DNA of 64,000 bases from positions 496,001 through 560,000 of the forward strand of contig JBAJFE010000061.1 in assembly GCA_037903355.1 (NCBI GenBank). Reading direction: 5' to 3'. The DNA comes from Trichuris trichiura (Eukaryota; Nematoda; Enoplea; Trichinellida; Trichuridae). Both the position numbers and the translations under genes were made by a program. Below are positions 11,134 to 24,328 of the stretch, in pieces (within the stretch, counting starts at the first letter, position 1; each line of letters begins with the position of its first letter). The notes beneath the pieces are model-generated. The model worked only from the letters and a program-made list of their open reading frames with translations. It was not told where the DNA came from and did no database searches.

Positions 11134-14100
11134 CAGCCAATGGAACTGAACCTGTCAACCGCGATGACCAGAAAAAAGTCCAATCAAGCGAACCCTGCAA
11201 AAAGGCCATCATTTAGTAAACATCCGCACTGCTTAGAGACAATGGCGCCAACTTAGACCAACAGGTTTACTTCAGGCAAAAAGCACTGGGTCACTCGCAT
11301 GCAAAAAAACTGATTTCGCCTTGCTTTCATGCAGCTACCTCAAGAGTAATCAATAATTTCGAATTTTCCTTGAATGGACAGCCGCAAGTCAACGCTCTCC
11401 TTGGACCGCTTACGCTACCCGTACAGCCAAATAGCAAAAAGTTCATTTTAAAATTTTCTTCGCGTCAAAACTCAAACGCTACAAAAATTGATCCATTCCC
11501 CCAAGTAGGCTCTTCGCGATTTTGCCGCTTGACCAAGGGCGCGCAATGCCCATCTTTGGAAACGCAAGAAAAAGCCTTCTAACAAGTTGCGGCGCGCGCG
11601 CAAAGCAAATGCAATTTCAAAATGGAATTGAAGCGAAAATACGAAACTTGCCGCACGCGAAGATTTTCGCAAATTGCATTAGCTATTGAAGGAACACGTT
11701 TGGAATTTCGAATTCGACACTGCGATAGGCAGTGCTCGAATATCGTTTAACCAACACAAAAGACTAATCACCTTGCGTATTCGGGTGACTGATTCAATCT
11801 CGAGCTGTTCGTTTAGAATACGGTAATTGAACTTGTTAATACAATTGCCTACGGTAGGTAGTACCGACGAGCGAAATAGTCGCAGGCGGATCGATTGCAT
11901 TCCAGATATCAAATAGGTTAGCGAAACGTAATCTGCTAAAACCAATATTTAATTGCAAAAGTTGGCGCCTCAATCAGGCAGCGTAATTTGCGATGCTATT
12001 CGGGAAAGAATGCGTAAAAATAAAACGCATTCGGGCGATGCACTTATCACACAGGAGCTTTCGGTTCACAACTTCGACCCGTTTTTGACGGCTGAAGAAT
12101 GGTTGACGTTATGAGCCGGAAGCTCCTGTCTGATAATTGCACTGCTTCAAAGGGTCCTACTGTAAATAACGTGCTTACTACGAAACTTTATCAGTCCATT
12201 ACGCAGCGCTATCGCTTGTCGAACGCAAGTGGACAAACCATGTTTAACCGCTGGCCTTTACGTCGTTATATAGAGAACATTTAAAGCAGGCGCACCTGAA
12301 AATCTTCCTACAATGCGTCCAACATTCAAACGCGCATTTTTAGGTTTAAAACCATAAACCTATTTCGAAAAGGTAAGTTGCTAAGAAATACACCGTGAAT
12401 GTCTTGCAAATGCGGCCATCATTTGACTTGCGGTGGCCAGGTTTAAGTAAAACAAGTATTAACATTAAATATCAACCATATAAGCTCATGTTCAACGATA
12501 GTATCTAGCCGCAAAGATTTGCGTATTGAAGAGACGCGGGAACGTTCCATTCAGAGTAAAAATCAAAGAAGTCATAAACTGATCAACTCATCTATTCAGC
12601 TTGCATTATACCATAAGTTTCTTAGATTAGGAAAAACGTACTTCATTTCAAGAAATAAGCGACCGTATTTTACTACGTCATCATTGAAAGTTTTCACCAA
12701 GCTTTGCCACAACGGTCGCGAGGCGCTCTGCCTCATCAAGGGAGAAGAACATCCAACTATCAAAAACCAAAAAAGGCACAGGCTATCACTGGAGGTTAGC
12801 AAGCGTTGCCCAAATATGGCAATACCAAATCAAACCGATCTCTCCGTTTTTTTATGACAGCCCATCTATCCCAAAAGGCTTTTCGCATAATGAGGTTTCT
12901 CTAACGCCTTCATAGGTGACCACTCGTCTGCGGTCGCGTATACGCAAAGTCAAAAAGCTATTAATCCAATCGATGAGAGCAATTTACCATTAAAGCGCCT
13001 TTACCAAATAACGATTAGATAAAACGAAGCTGAGAGTTTAAGTTCTACCAGTTCAGCTGAGATAAATTTGAAAACATTTGGAAGATGTGGTTCTTATTAG
13101 CGTATGGATATCATATGCTCTGAGTATACGTACGCTATCGACTCTGTTGTGTATTTTTTTCTAAGCCAATGGGCATCGTCCTTTTACGAGCTACAAAATA
13201 CTTTTTTTTTCAGAAGTTGGCCTACAGATTGATGACGTAAGAATGCTACAATACTACGCTTGCTGACTGGCTTCGAAAAAGAATACTCAACAGAGCTGGT
13301 ACGATACAGATACTGACTACAAAGACTTAGGGAACATATTAATATCAAACCTGAAAGCATTCAACATTAAAAGCCTATAACTCAACGCATTGCTTTTCAA
13401 TAATGCGGCTGTACATCTTTCAAGGTTCCAAAAAGTCAGCAATTTGCTTAGGAGAAAATATGGTCGTAACTTCAGTAAGGACTAACGCGGATGAAAGCAA
13501 ACAGATTAAAAAAAAAGAGAGCCACTGATAAGGCAAAATAAATTATCAAAAGTTGTCCACGTTATCGCTCGTAGATTTCTAGAAAACTTTACGCGACAGA
13601 AGTCCCGCTTAAAAAAAGTTAAAAGAAGCCCAATGGAAAAGTTTTATTTTCAGTTCAATATTTTTAAAAGTCAAAACTGCAGCAGAATTTTGCCTAAGGT
13701 GCCTTTCAATGGCCACGCGTCATGCATAGATAAGTCATTGAAAAAAGTGCTTCATTTTGTTTACTACGGTCGACATATGTTAACAAGAAAGGGCTACTAC
13801 ACAACAAAAGTTCAAAAACGAGCTCTCTTTGTTTTTATATTAGATAATTGGCGGGAAATAGTTATCAGCCGGTCTTGTTCGTCAACATACAAAACCGATT
13901 AACTTTGATTTGTTTAATACTAAAAATAGACCTTTCGCATAACGAGTGCGCGCCAGGCAGGAGTTCTTCACGCAGTTTACTTTGGAACCGACGAACCCGC
14001 GTAAAATAAGCCAAAAAGGAAAACCAATTAGCATAGGCAGTCGCGCAAAAGCGTAAGAAACATAAAACAATAGTTCAAACGTGACAAAGAATGTCGAAAG

Positions 14101-14737
14101 TAAAACTGACTTTCATTGGTCGCAAAGGAGTTGGCGAAAGCAATAACGGCCGCTATGGAATACTCGAAGGACGTTGGAAACAAATAGCCGCCGAAAGCCG
14201 GTCTGCTGACAACAACGACAACCGGCAAATGAACAACAAATCACAGTTTACGGCAAAACAAGCATAAGCGTAAACATTTGCCAACTTTACGATTCGCCGC
14301 TTGACAGCTACGACTCATTGACATTTTATTTGCAGAGATTAATTAAAATAACTGTCGGCGGCAATGATAGAAGATTCTACTATATCATCAATGAAAAATG
14401 ATCTGTCCGGCTTGGAGGGAAACGACGCGGACATTCTAACGCGCTATTGCATATTGTCAAGAAGATTGGATGAATGAAAACATTGAAATAAAGTAGGTCC
14501 TATGCGAACCCATTGCAAAATATGGAAGAAGAAGATAAGCAACTTTCATTTCGAAATAGCAGCAATCGTTAAGGCAAAACTTGAAAATTGACATTTCTCG
14601 CAACGCGGGAAATATGTTTGCCCAAGAACAAGTCTTCGACAAATACTAAAGCGCGCAAAAGGCCGCTAAATAAACGTACCGCAAAAATCAATCACACAAT
14701 AGCTTAGCTGTGAACTTGCAACCTTATTTGGTGGGAA

Positions 14738-14757
14738 GAGCGGATAACGAGGAGTTA
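14738..14757. repeat. Decayed Tigger-type terminal repeat
   Basis: GCGGATAACGAGGAGTTAGA matches the right ends of the Tigger copies at 3.4-5.8 kb apart from the last bases. No partner end was found nearby, so it is a solo remnant. Confidence 0.4.
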
Positions 14758-17700
14758 GACTTTATAATATGCAAATGAGGTGTTATTTGAAGCGGGGATG
14801 CCAAAGAAAATTGCAGCGAATTATTTATGATTATTATTGATTACATGCAGCTGACGCGTACCTGCTGAGCCAGATTTTGTTGAATATACAAAGTCGGCAT
14901 CAAAACAATGCAAAGCTTTCGCGTTACCAGCGCTTAGCAAGAGATGTTAGCGATTAGACGACTTGTCATTTTAAGTGCAATGCTTTACGATAGGTTAAGT
15001 ATTTACATTTTATCGATTTCATTTGAAAGCTCAGTTGTAGTCGAATCGATGGAACGAGCTGTGTTCGTTCGGTCCAACTTTTGCTCAACCAAAATAAATT
15101 ATTGCGGAAGGAAAAGAATGCGCGCCGAATTAAAGTAGCAGACGCAAGGTTTTGACGCTTGGAGAGTTGACAAACGAGATTACAAGTGCTTGTCCATAGA
15201 AGGAATATTCCGCGCAGAGAAATGGAAGCAACAATAATTTAGGGAACTTCCAAATTTGTATCTTTTTAAAGATTGTACGATCAATTCCCTTTGAGAGCCA
15301 TCCCCCATGGCCAACGTTAGTGAAAGTTTCAATGAGAAGCAAATGGGAGCAACGGTAGGCCTATCTCCAAACATGGATTGTTCTTCGACACTTTTGGGCC
15401 CCTTAATTGCTCTGCCATTAGAGGATACATTAAACATACGAAACAATTAACCTTAGCAGAACTTTACGTCCAAAATCAGAATATTTAGAATACCATTAGC
15501 AATTCCTTTTGGGTGGATGCCTTGAGGCTTCGTAACTCTTAAACCTTCACTGAATCAATGATGAGGAACGTAGACGTTGAGGCATTTTGCCAACGTTAAT
15601 AGAACACCAACATTAGCCGAAAGCAGATTCGATTTTGAACGGGAAATTCATTAGCCAATAGCTTCCTCCCCCTGGGGCATTTCGAAGCAATCAAACGATC
15701 TGAAGGCACACACTGCATCTGACGACTTAAGATGCCACCCATTTTATGACTACCGTAAAATTATGCTTAATGAAGAAAAATTATCAATATTTTCGAAAAA
15801 CAGGCTAAATGGCATTAAAAATCGACTCATTTGTAAATAACGATAAACCTAGATAACCTGGATGACTTGTCCGGAAGTTGGCAATTGGGAAATTAACCAA
15901 AGATTATTTCTACTTAATTTATTCTTTAAATACAATGCTCAACGTAGCGGGATGGTACAGCTTCGTAATATGCGGATTTTATTAACGGCCATCTCGCTAA
16001 GAAAAAAGGAATTGTATTAATGCTTAGTTGTGACCGCTCTGAATGAGGGAGAACAATTGAAATCAGAGCAAGATGCTCGGGCACCAACGCCTTCTGAGGC
16101 CTAATATAAAGCAGGAAAAATTAAGCAATACTTCCACCTTCACTTACACGATGACATCTTTAGCACGACATGGAGTGATTGTGAATGCATAATCAACCCT
16201 AAACGACCTAGCGATGATTTAATGGGGCAATTTCAGCTGGATAATATCGATTGACAAATGATGCAACACTTCTTAAAGTTGCTAAGTGCATACTGTCTGT
16301 CATACGCAATATCTCATGCATTCTACTTTTGTCGTTTAAAACTGAATGCGCATTATTATAACGTTATCACAAACTGCGCAGTGCAGATGAAGTTTCTGCT
16401 AGTATTTGAAAGGTTAAAAATGATGACCGCCAAGCACGCATCTTCCCGCTCGTAAATTGGAGATAGATTGCTCGTAGGCAACTAGAGAATGATGGCCATT
16501 GAGAGTTTCATTGCTAGCTAGATTGCACTAAAGAGAAACACTTCAAAATTTCCATCCAGAGCTTGAACACGGGCTCTTTTGCTTTCTAATAATAATCATA
16601 GCCTATTCAATTATTTTTTGCAGCTTTCATCTCCATGTCTATCCAGTTTATTCTGCCAACACACCGAATACGGACATTGAATTATTACTTTGCATCGAAA
16701 GGTGAAGTATATTCAAGGAGAAGACAAAATCCCGAAAAATAGAGCATCACTAAATATGGAACCAGCTAAGTTGGCATGGGACAAATATTAAGCTCTCCAA
16801 GAAGTTAATAGACGCATACTGTCACATGTTTTTTAAAGTAAGAAACGGTTTCAGCCGAAAACGGAAACAAACCACTTATCAGACGAATACGTGCCTAATT
16901 TTTCGGGATTCGGAAGGAAAAGACTAATTGCCGGATGGGAAGTCTTCTCGGGGCACGGAAACGAAGTACCAACAGTTATAATGCTTTTCTTAAGACTAAT
17001 GGAAAAAATTGACAGCAGTTCAGCAAAACAGTCGCGACAACAAACTCATATACAGGTAATGATTTTGGGGTAATACTTACATAAACGCATAGAGGGAGCA
17101 TGTACGAAAAGAGTCACGGACAACTGCTAAACCCGCTCTGAAGCATAAGGAAAGTTATTTGCACAAGTATCAGAGCGGAATTATTTCAGTATTCTTATCA
17201 TGCAGCACTACGTGGCACAACACCTCGATAATGGTATATTTGCTAAAGATTCCAATATATATATACGTTCAACAGGAAATTATCGTTTACAGACAAGACA
17301 TGAGACGGCAGCCGGAAACAGGAGGCAGTCAGACAGCAAACAAGAAGCTCTGTTCTAACTGGCAGGAACAAACAACACAACAAATCTTTGCAACATTCGC
17401 TTTGCTGTACCATGCCTTTGATAGTCGCTGACTAAGCAGCGGCGGTTAGTCACCGTCACCAAGGCGGGAAGAGTTGTGATAAAAGCAAAAGCGAATTCTT
17501 GTTGCATTTGACGACGAATTAAAAAGTTCACAACAATTCTCTGCCGCGACAGCCGCAGATGGCAACGGTGCGCAACCGCTGCATCGCAATATGAGAAAAT
17601 TGGAGACTGACGAGGAAAAATGAACAAAATTTTCAAGTTAAAAAAACGTGAGCTTACTTTACTACGATCGAAGCAATCTTTCTGAGCGCAGCAAGTCACA

Positions 17701-18171
17701 ATTATAGCCATACAGCCAAACAAGCAGGTACATTGCAGAACTGGGAACACGATTTACTTTACTGTAGTTGTAAATGATTCGCATGCAACTTTTCCTCGAA
17801 CAGCAATTGCAACACGCCGGCTTTGAATGAGAGATTACTAAGCGGAACCGAACAACAGCAGTGTTTTTACATAAGCCAAATAATCTTACTCCCGTAGGCC
17901 AAAACGTCTCAAATGCAACTGGAGCTGTTAAACGTTCACTCGCTTCGAAATAAAGTACTGGGCATGTTTAGCACCGTGCAGGCGCTTTTGATTCTAGCTA
18001 TGTTAATTTTTCAAATAAAGGCAAAGTGTAATTCATTTTTCAAGATGAATCTGCACGCAGTTTCATCTTACGCGTTTGCCAGAACTATGAAGGCCTTGCT
18101 TCCTTAAGACTAACAAACCACCTACCGTAACTGACTAAATGCAGGTACGTTTTCGTTAAATGCTAGCCTAT

Positions 18172-18445
18172 ACCGCCCCGGCCTAAACCTATGCAAAAAT
18201 AAAAGTTTTGTGGTTACAAGCAAAGACGTAAATTTGCATAAGAGCACGGACCATTCCTAAGCCTGCAATATAGCAGCGATAGGTTTTTGTTGCTGACCAC
18301 GCTGACCGCGTCAGCATGAACCTTAGATCAAGCTAAACTGCGCGTCAAATTAAGACGCCGTTTTGTGTTTAGGCTTAGGCTGAACTAAGGTCAGTACAAG
18401 ACGGCCAACATTTTTCCAAAAAGAACCTGAGTTTCATTGGCTACA
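18172..18445. repeat. TTAGGC-family repeat, diverged copy
   Basis: It contains GGCCTAAACCTATGC on one side and GTTTAGGCTTAGGCTGA on the other, followed by CGGCCAACATTTTT and AAAAGAACCTGAGTTTCA. These are the landmarks of the right half of the family in the right order, with substitutions. Confidence 0.5.
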
Positions 18446-19281
18446 GTAGGCTGTCCGCTAAACTATGAACTTTTTTCAGTACGTTTCCCGGTTCTCCCCA
18501 GCAAACTATTATTTAATAATTTGATGGCTCGCTTTGCATTAATACAACGATTTCCCTTCACACCTATTGTATATTTTTAGCTAGAACTTTCATATATCAG
18601 TTCGGGTATTTTTCTTTGGTAGGCAGAGATGCTTCAATGTTACTGAACCATTAATTTATGACGGGATAAGGGATGATCGTTCACTAGCTTAGTTAAAGAC
18701 GAACTCTATCTATACTGTATGAAAAATCAAGTTCTTCGCTTTTTAAAAATGATGACTGCGTTCATTGCTTGCAGTTGCTGAACCCAAACGTCACTAAATT
18801 TATTATAGCCATTTTTTGGCAGTTTTTAAGTTTCTAAATGGTTTGAGCGAGAAATTACAGCTCGCAAGCACGTATAACGTCGCGCTTCACCTGCGCATCA
18901 TCGGAGGGCATTTTTTTGAAATGCTTTTGTCGGCGACCGATGGCAAAACAAAACATGCGACCTCAAAGATCACTGGAAGGCTTCCTCCTGGAATTTTGGA
19001 TACGTCATATCACCTCTTTCCCTCCCCTACCGTATTCTGATTCGCAAGTACTATTTATGAGCAAGCGACTTGAGCTAACAGAAAAGGCGAGTGTTACAGT
19101 CTCCGCAGTTGAATGAACTTGAAAAATAAAACTAGCGCAACATACTGAAGCTTTACCATTAATTTTGCTGCAATATCCCGCAAAGGTGAAGCGCACAGCC
19201 AGTGTTGAGCACAACGCACCCGTCAGTGACAGAAAAACAGAGAGAAGAGCGCTCGGCCGAATGCATCAAGAAAATTGTTGT

Positions 19282-22200
19282 TCATTTTTCCAACGGAGGC
19301 CAATCGAACAAAACGTCATTATGCTTGGATTGAGCAACCCACTCGAGGTATTCGTTGCAAAGGAAATTCGGTTTTTCCTTCCAAAATCGAATCAGAGCTT
19401 CCTTTGACGTCACCTCGTTGCTTACCAGCACGCCAAGAAGGCTTCCCGTCTTCGACTGTAGGCGTGCCCAAGGTTTAAAAAGAATACTCGGCGGTGTAAT
19501 CAAGCTGCTACGGTATTTGGCCAGCTTGCTAATCACTCTGCCTTCAAGAAATTCCGACGCGAAATATCTGTAGTACATTATGTCAACTGGATGAGCAACC
19601 TCCTGACGCGGCAATGGCCAAGCGGCAAGACCGTAAGTACAATCTACATGGCAAACAATTTGATCTTTTGTTTCGCTATAGAAAGGCGCTGGTTCTTTCA
19701 ATGGTTCTCCCATTGAACAACAACCCCGCGCCAAAGCAACAAGCCATTCAGATTCTATGGCCATTACGTTTAGCATACATTTCTTGCCATTGCTATCGAC
19801 AATTTCTTGATAGATCAACCACTCAGGTTGCGCTCTGAAGAGCACTGAAGTTGGATGGATCCAAAGGGGATCTTCAACGGCTGCCGATCGATAAGCCAAC
19901 CTGGAGGGTTTACATCCCGTCTGTGCAAAGCAATCGTCGCCGCGGCGAGCAACATTTTCGCACAAGCCTGTCAAGACAAGCTGCCTTAACAGTTCGGCCT
20001 GTTCGTCCGTCGGGGGCTTCAGTTGGGTGCCAATTGCAAGATCAGCGTCCGTACATAAAGCATTAACGATTTTGGTCAGCTGACGTCGCATCTTGCAAAT
20101 TTCTACCATCGCCTTGTAGCGAAAACCATGCTTTTCGCAAAACGAGACGGTTAACTCTTGTTCAGCCGCCAGAGATGCTTTCAGCAGGACCATCAAATCG
20201 CCAAGCAGCAGAGAATGACCTTGGCCGGCTAAGGCTCTGCGCGACCTTAGGCATTCGGCAATTTTTTCCTTCTTTTTTTCAATATCTTTGCATTCAATTG
20301 TAGAAGGATTTAAAAGGGGTTCCCTTACGGATAAAGCTGACACTAAACATATAGCATAAGCAAGCAAGCCTTGTTGGCATGCCAAGGCGACCATTTTTCC
20401 ATATCGTGGAGCCAATGGCAACAGAGCGACGGTTCGTCCGAGCTTGGTAATCCTTGCAACCTGCCGACCATTGGAGTCCAAAGCGTTCTCCAGCAAACCA
20501 AGCTTTACAAGGCGCTCCTCGGCGCATCGCAAACTGTCCACGTCCAGAGCTGTGGGGAATGGAAAATTGCAGACTTTCAAAATGCACATCGCCTTCATTT
20601 GAAGCACCAGGTCGTCCAATGGTTTGGTCAAAATTTCGGGACGCGAATACTTTTCAAAATCGTTATACACGGCCGAGCTGTACAAGCGATAGCAATGGCC
20701 GGGACCCAACCGGCCGGCTCGTCCCGCGCGTTGACTAGCCGACGCTTTCGATATCCATTGAACAACAAACTTGGATATCCCCGTTACCGGATCGTAAAGG
20801 CGCACCTTCTCCTTGCCGGTATCGATTACGTATCGAACATTCGGTATGGTGACAGAAGTTTCGGCCACGTTGGTAGCTATAACGCAACAACGATATCCCG
20901 CCGGAGGTTCTTGGAATACTCGAGCTTGCTTGCCGCTTGGCATAAGTGAATAAAGTGGAAGGCAAAATAGCGGCTCATCCGGCTCTAACGACGCTGTTGG
21001 AATGTCGGGGCATTCCAATTCTTCCACGTCAAAAATATCCAAATCAGGAGCGTCCTGATCGTTCAAATCCACCTCTTCGAATAGGTGCAATGAGTCTTCC
21101 TTGTAGTCGTCCAAGTTGACCAACTTTTTCTTCCTTTTCCCCAAGGACTTTTTGTCAGGCTTAGGCTCGCTTGCCTTGGCGTTTAATGGAAATCTTTTTT
21201 TTAGCCAGCTGAGCAAAGTATGCACCTCCTTTTGACCGGATACGAAAACTAGAATGCTTCCGCGAGGAAGCAAACGATGAACTTGGCATACCTTCCTATA
21301 AGCGGCTTGCAAATAGTCGTCCATTGTATGACGACTGAAGTAGGCAGTGACGGGATACTGACGCGAATCGACCTTGATTACTGTAGGAGTTTGCTTGAAC
21401 AACTTAGGCATAAGAAAGTCTTCAACTCGTAGCGTGGCCGACATGATTACAAGATGCAACTTGTCCTGACGTCGTTCTCTTATCAGAATGATACGAGACA
21501 GCAATCCGATAAGAACATCGCTGTACATACTACGCTCGTGAGCTTCGTCAATCAGAATAGCCGAGTAGGAGCTGAGAAGAAAATCCTTTTGTATTTCTTT
21601 AAGCAAAACGCCATCGGTCATAAACTTTATCTTCGTCTTTTCCGTAACATTGCCTTCGAAACGAATCTGATAAGATACTACGTCGCGGGATAGGTTCATT
21701 TCATCGGCAACGCGATGAGATATATTAATCGCTGCGACTCGACGCGGTTCCGTTACACCGATCATTTTGCCAGCGGTCGTGAAACCAGCTTCGTATAGAA
21801 ACTGAGGCACTTGTGTGCTCTTGCCCGAGCCAGTTTCGCCGCATACTATTACAACTTGATTTTCTTTTATTGCTTCAATGATTGCTTGCTCCTCGGCGAC
21901 CACCGGCAGTTTTAAGCGGCCTTTTTCAATTTCGTCCAACCGAAATACCGGAACATGAACTGCGGGACAAGAAGTTGCCTTGGAGTCTACGACAGTAGTA
22001 CAGGCTGTTTCCGGCTTTGGAATCCGGCTCGATTCAAAATGCTCTTCCTCTATGACACAGTGAGAAATATTAACCAATATAGACCAGTTGAACCTACGGT
22101 TGACCACAACCCCCTAAGTCGAATTGTTTACGTACACAAGGATGTTACGTCACGTTCACAGAAAACTCGAGAAACTTAAAATTATGCAAAACTATTTCCA

Positions 22201-23220
22201 GTAGCACTAACTGCTACTGGAAATAGTTTTGCATAATTTTATGCCTTAGTATTAAAATAAACAGGCATTAAATTATTCACTTACTCGCTGGCTCGTTGCT
22301 GCATGAAGCGCTTTGTAAGGGATCTGACTGAATAAGGCTTGGATTATTACCATTGGATATTTCCGGTACTTTGTCGTCTACATCTTCTTCATCTGATCCT
22401 GATGAACTATCTGTCTCAAAATATGGAGTTGATCGCTCGAACGCCTGCTCCCTGCTTAACATTCCTTTACGACTACCCGCTATGCTTTTGCACACGGGAG
22501 CCTCTGGAACTATGGGAAGCCTAAAAGACAATAACAAGGGAAATTAATTCAGATTTGCTTGTAAACCAATAAGGAAAAACATATTAAGTCGCAAATCAAA
22601 CAAGTTTCAAAGTTCGATAGACTCATCCATTATGCATGTATTTTGCCGTGTGGAGAACATGCGGTCGTTCACACTTAATAATCGAGATACGCTACGCCTT
22701 TTATACCAAAGCAAATTTTGTGTACATGGATAAATGCTACGCGCAATAAAGGAGCAGGAAAAAATGCCGCGTGTAATTGGATATTACCTTTTCGGGTCCT
22801 TCTGTTGCATCTTCGCAACTGAAGTCATAAGGAGCATTTCGGACGGCTCTATTTGGCACCGCTTAAGCCTTTCGAAAATATCTGCGCACTAAAACGACAT
22901 ATCCGGCTTAAGCATTGCGTAAAAACTGCGCGCCACCGAAGAGAAAGGCGCGTGACATAGCCTATTGCTCAACGACGCGTCAAAAGGTACTAAAGCGAAA
23001 GAAGCGTTTTATCATTTACTGCGAAACGTACTTCCGCCTTCTTCTTCCTCTTCTCCAACAGCTTTTTCAATTTCTTTTGTTTTTTCTTTGATATAGCAGC
23101 TTTCTGCTTGCTTTCTTTGATCTTGTCGTTGCCCTCTTTTTTTGCTTTCTTTTTTCTTGGTGGCAATACAAAAGCGTTTGCAGTGTCGTGGGGAAGAACG
23201 TAAACTGGCTCTTCCTCCAT
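19282..23220 (-). CDS. DHX37: DEAH-box RNA helicase DHX37/Dhr1
   Basis: A nucleolar helicase that removes U3 snoRNA from pre-ribosomes during small-subunit assembly. Four exons join with consistent phase: 23032-23220, 22788-22861, 22285-22520 and 19282-22049, giving about 1,088 residues (human about 1,157). The N-terminus is Lys-rich (KKKQKKLKKLLEKRKKK), as in the family, followed by an acidic Ser/Glu stretch. The helicase core shows GETGSGKST (Walker A, about residue 237), TEPRRVAA, DEAH (about 334), SAT, a second RecA domain with NVAETSVTIP and QRAGRAGR, then the ratchet/OB region and the DHX37-specific C-terminus ending in WPPLEK. A charged insert between the RecA domains is also a family trait. 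The ATG at 23220 is the first in the exon; an AG just upstream leaves room for a further 5' exon. The 235 bp intron 3 contains a perfect hairpin. Confidence 0.93.
22178..22240. repeat. Perfect 29-bp hairpin inside DHX37 intron 3
   Basis: Bases 22178-22206 are the exact reverse complement of 22212-22240, with loop CTAAC. There is not one mismatch. It may be a recent palindromic duplication, a tiny foldback element, or a small-RNA precursor; the DNA alone does not decide. Confidence 0.85.
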
Positions 23221-24328
23221 TTCTATACGCAAACAGAAGTCTCTACGTCTAAATTATGATGGACGAGAGAGCTACAGTATACCAACACTACCTGCTAATC
23301 TTACTTTTTATTCTCAAAATGAACTTGTCAAGCTTACTCGCGGTGAGCTGACTCAAAATAAATTGAAAATACAAACATTTTTACGCTTTAAATGCTTACA
23401 AATAGGTTTTAGCGGCTTGCGCTGAAGAAAATGTAATCGTTGCATCTCTCTCGAAGAAGATTCCTGCAGAATCTGCTGGGGCGTTGTCAAAGGCTTTTGT
23501 TTAATCGTTGAGAGAAAATAAGTCTTCGGGCGCTCGTCGTATTTTCCAGTAGCAGAGAATCTCCTGTAACTCTGTACCGCAACGCGGAACCTGCCGCCAC
23601 TATTAATATTTCTGGCAACCTGAAATTGCTTAGTTCGTAAAGCGCTTTTATTTACTTAATTTTTTAGCGCATTTTTAATTGGTATTTCTTCGAATCCAGA
23701 GAGTAGCTTTAATTTTTGCTGACCCTCTTTAGAACGAGCTTAATAGAGCAAGAAAAGTGGAATGTTTACAAATGGATGAGTAATAAGCCAACGCCCACAA
23801 CGCTGAAACTGGCTGACTCAGAATACTTTTGTTATTGTTAAGCGTCAGTGAAAAGCAGGACATTTTAAAACGGCGTGGGTATACTGTAGTATTGTATTTT
23901 CACCTTTCGTTTGTAAGAGCTATTTTTAGGTATGCTACGACAAGGATATTGGCCGGGTTGGAATTTGTGTCGTCAGTGGATACTTTGCTTAAATTTGCAA
24001 GTGAATGTTAACAATTTCAAAAGTGCAACTTGTCCCTTTCCTTTGGAAAGAGACGGGGTAGGCTTAGCGGCCGCAGAGCACTTTTCGACGATTCGTCGGC
24101 CGGGATAAAGAGGTTCGCCGTATCCGGGCAGCTTTGCTCTCAACTTTTTAAAATCATTCTTGCCGGCTTCTTCATCTCAAATGCTTGTTCAAGCAGCGCT
24201 GAGTCATTGAGGACGTCCGGCTGAATGTTATTATAAAAGCGATTGTGCCTTTCCGGTGCTCTTTTTTTGATTCACCGTTGTCTGCTAAACGCTGATCCCA
24301 ATTGTTTTTACTTTCAGCTCGCTAAGCA

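Larger units (their letters stand above)
11134..19281. other. 8 kb gene-poor stretch
   Basis: I could not assign any gene here. Open frames of 60-131 codons on both strands (for example 12519-12857 plus and 17355-17750 minus) lack motifs or paired splice sites that would make them credible. Repeats seen: a decayed Tigger end near 14740 and a TTAGGC-family copy near 18170-18445. Short exons of unknown genes could be missed by eye. Confidence 0.35.

Noticed and set aside
20371..20949. 192-codon plus-strand frame opposite the DHX37 helicase exon
   Set aside because: Antisense shadow of a long coding exon.
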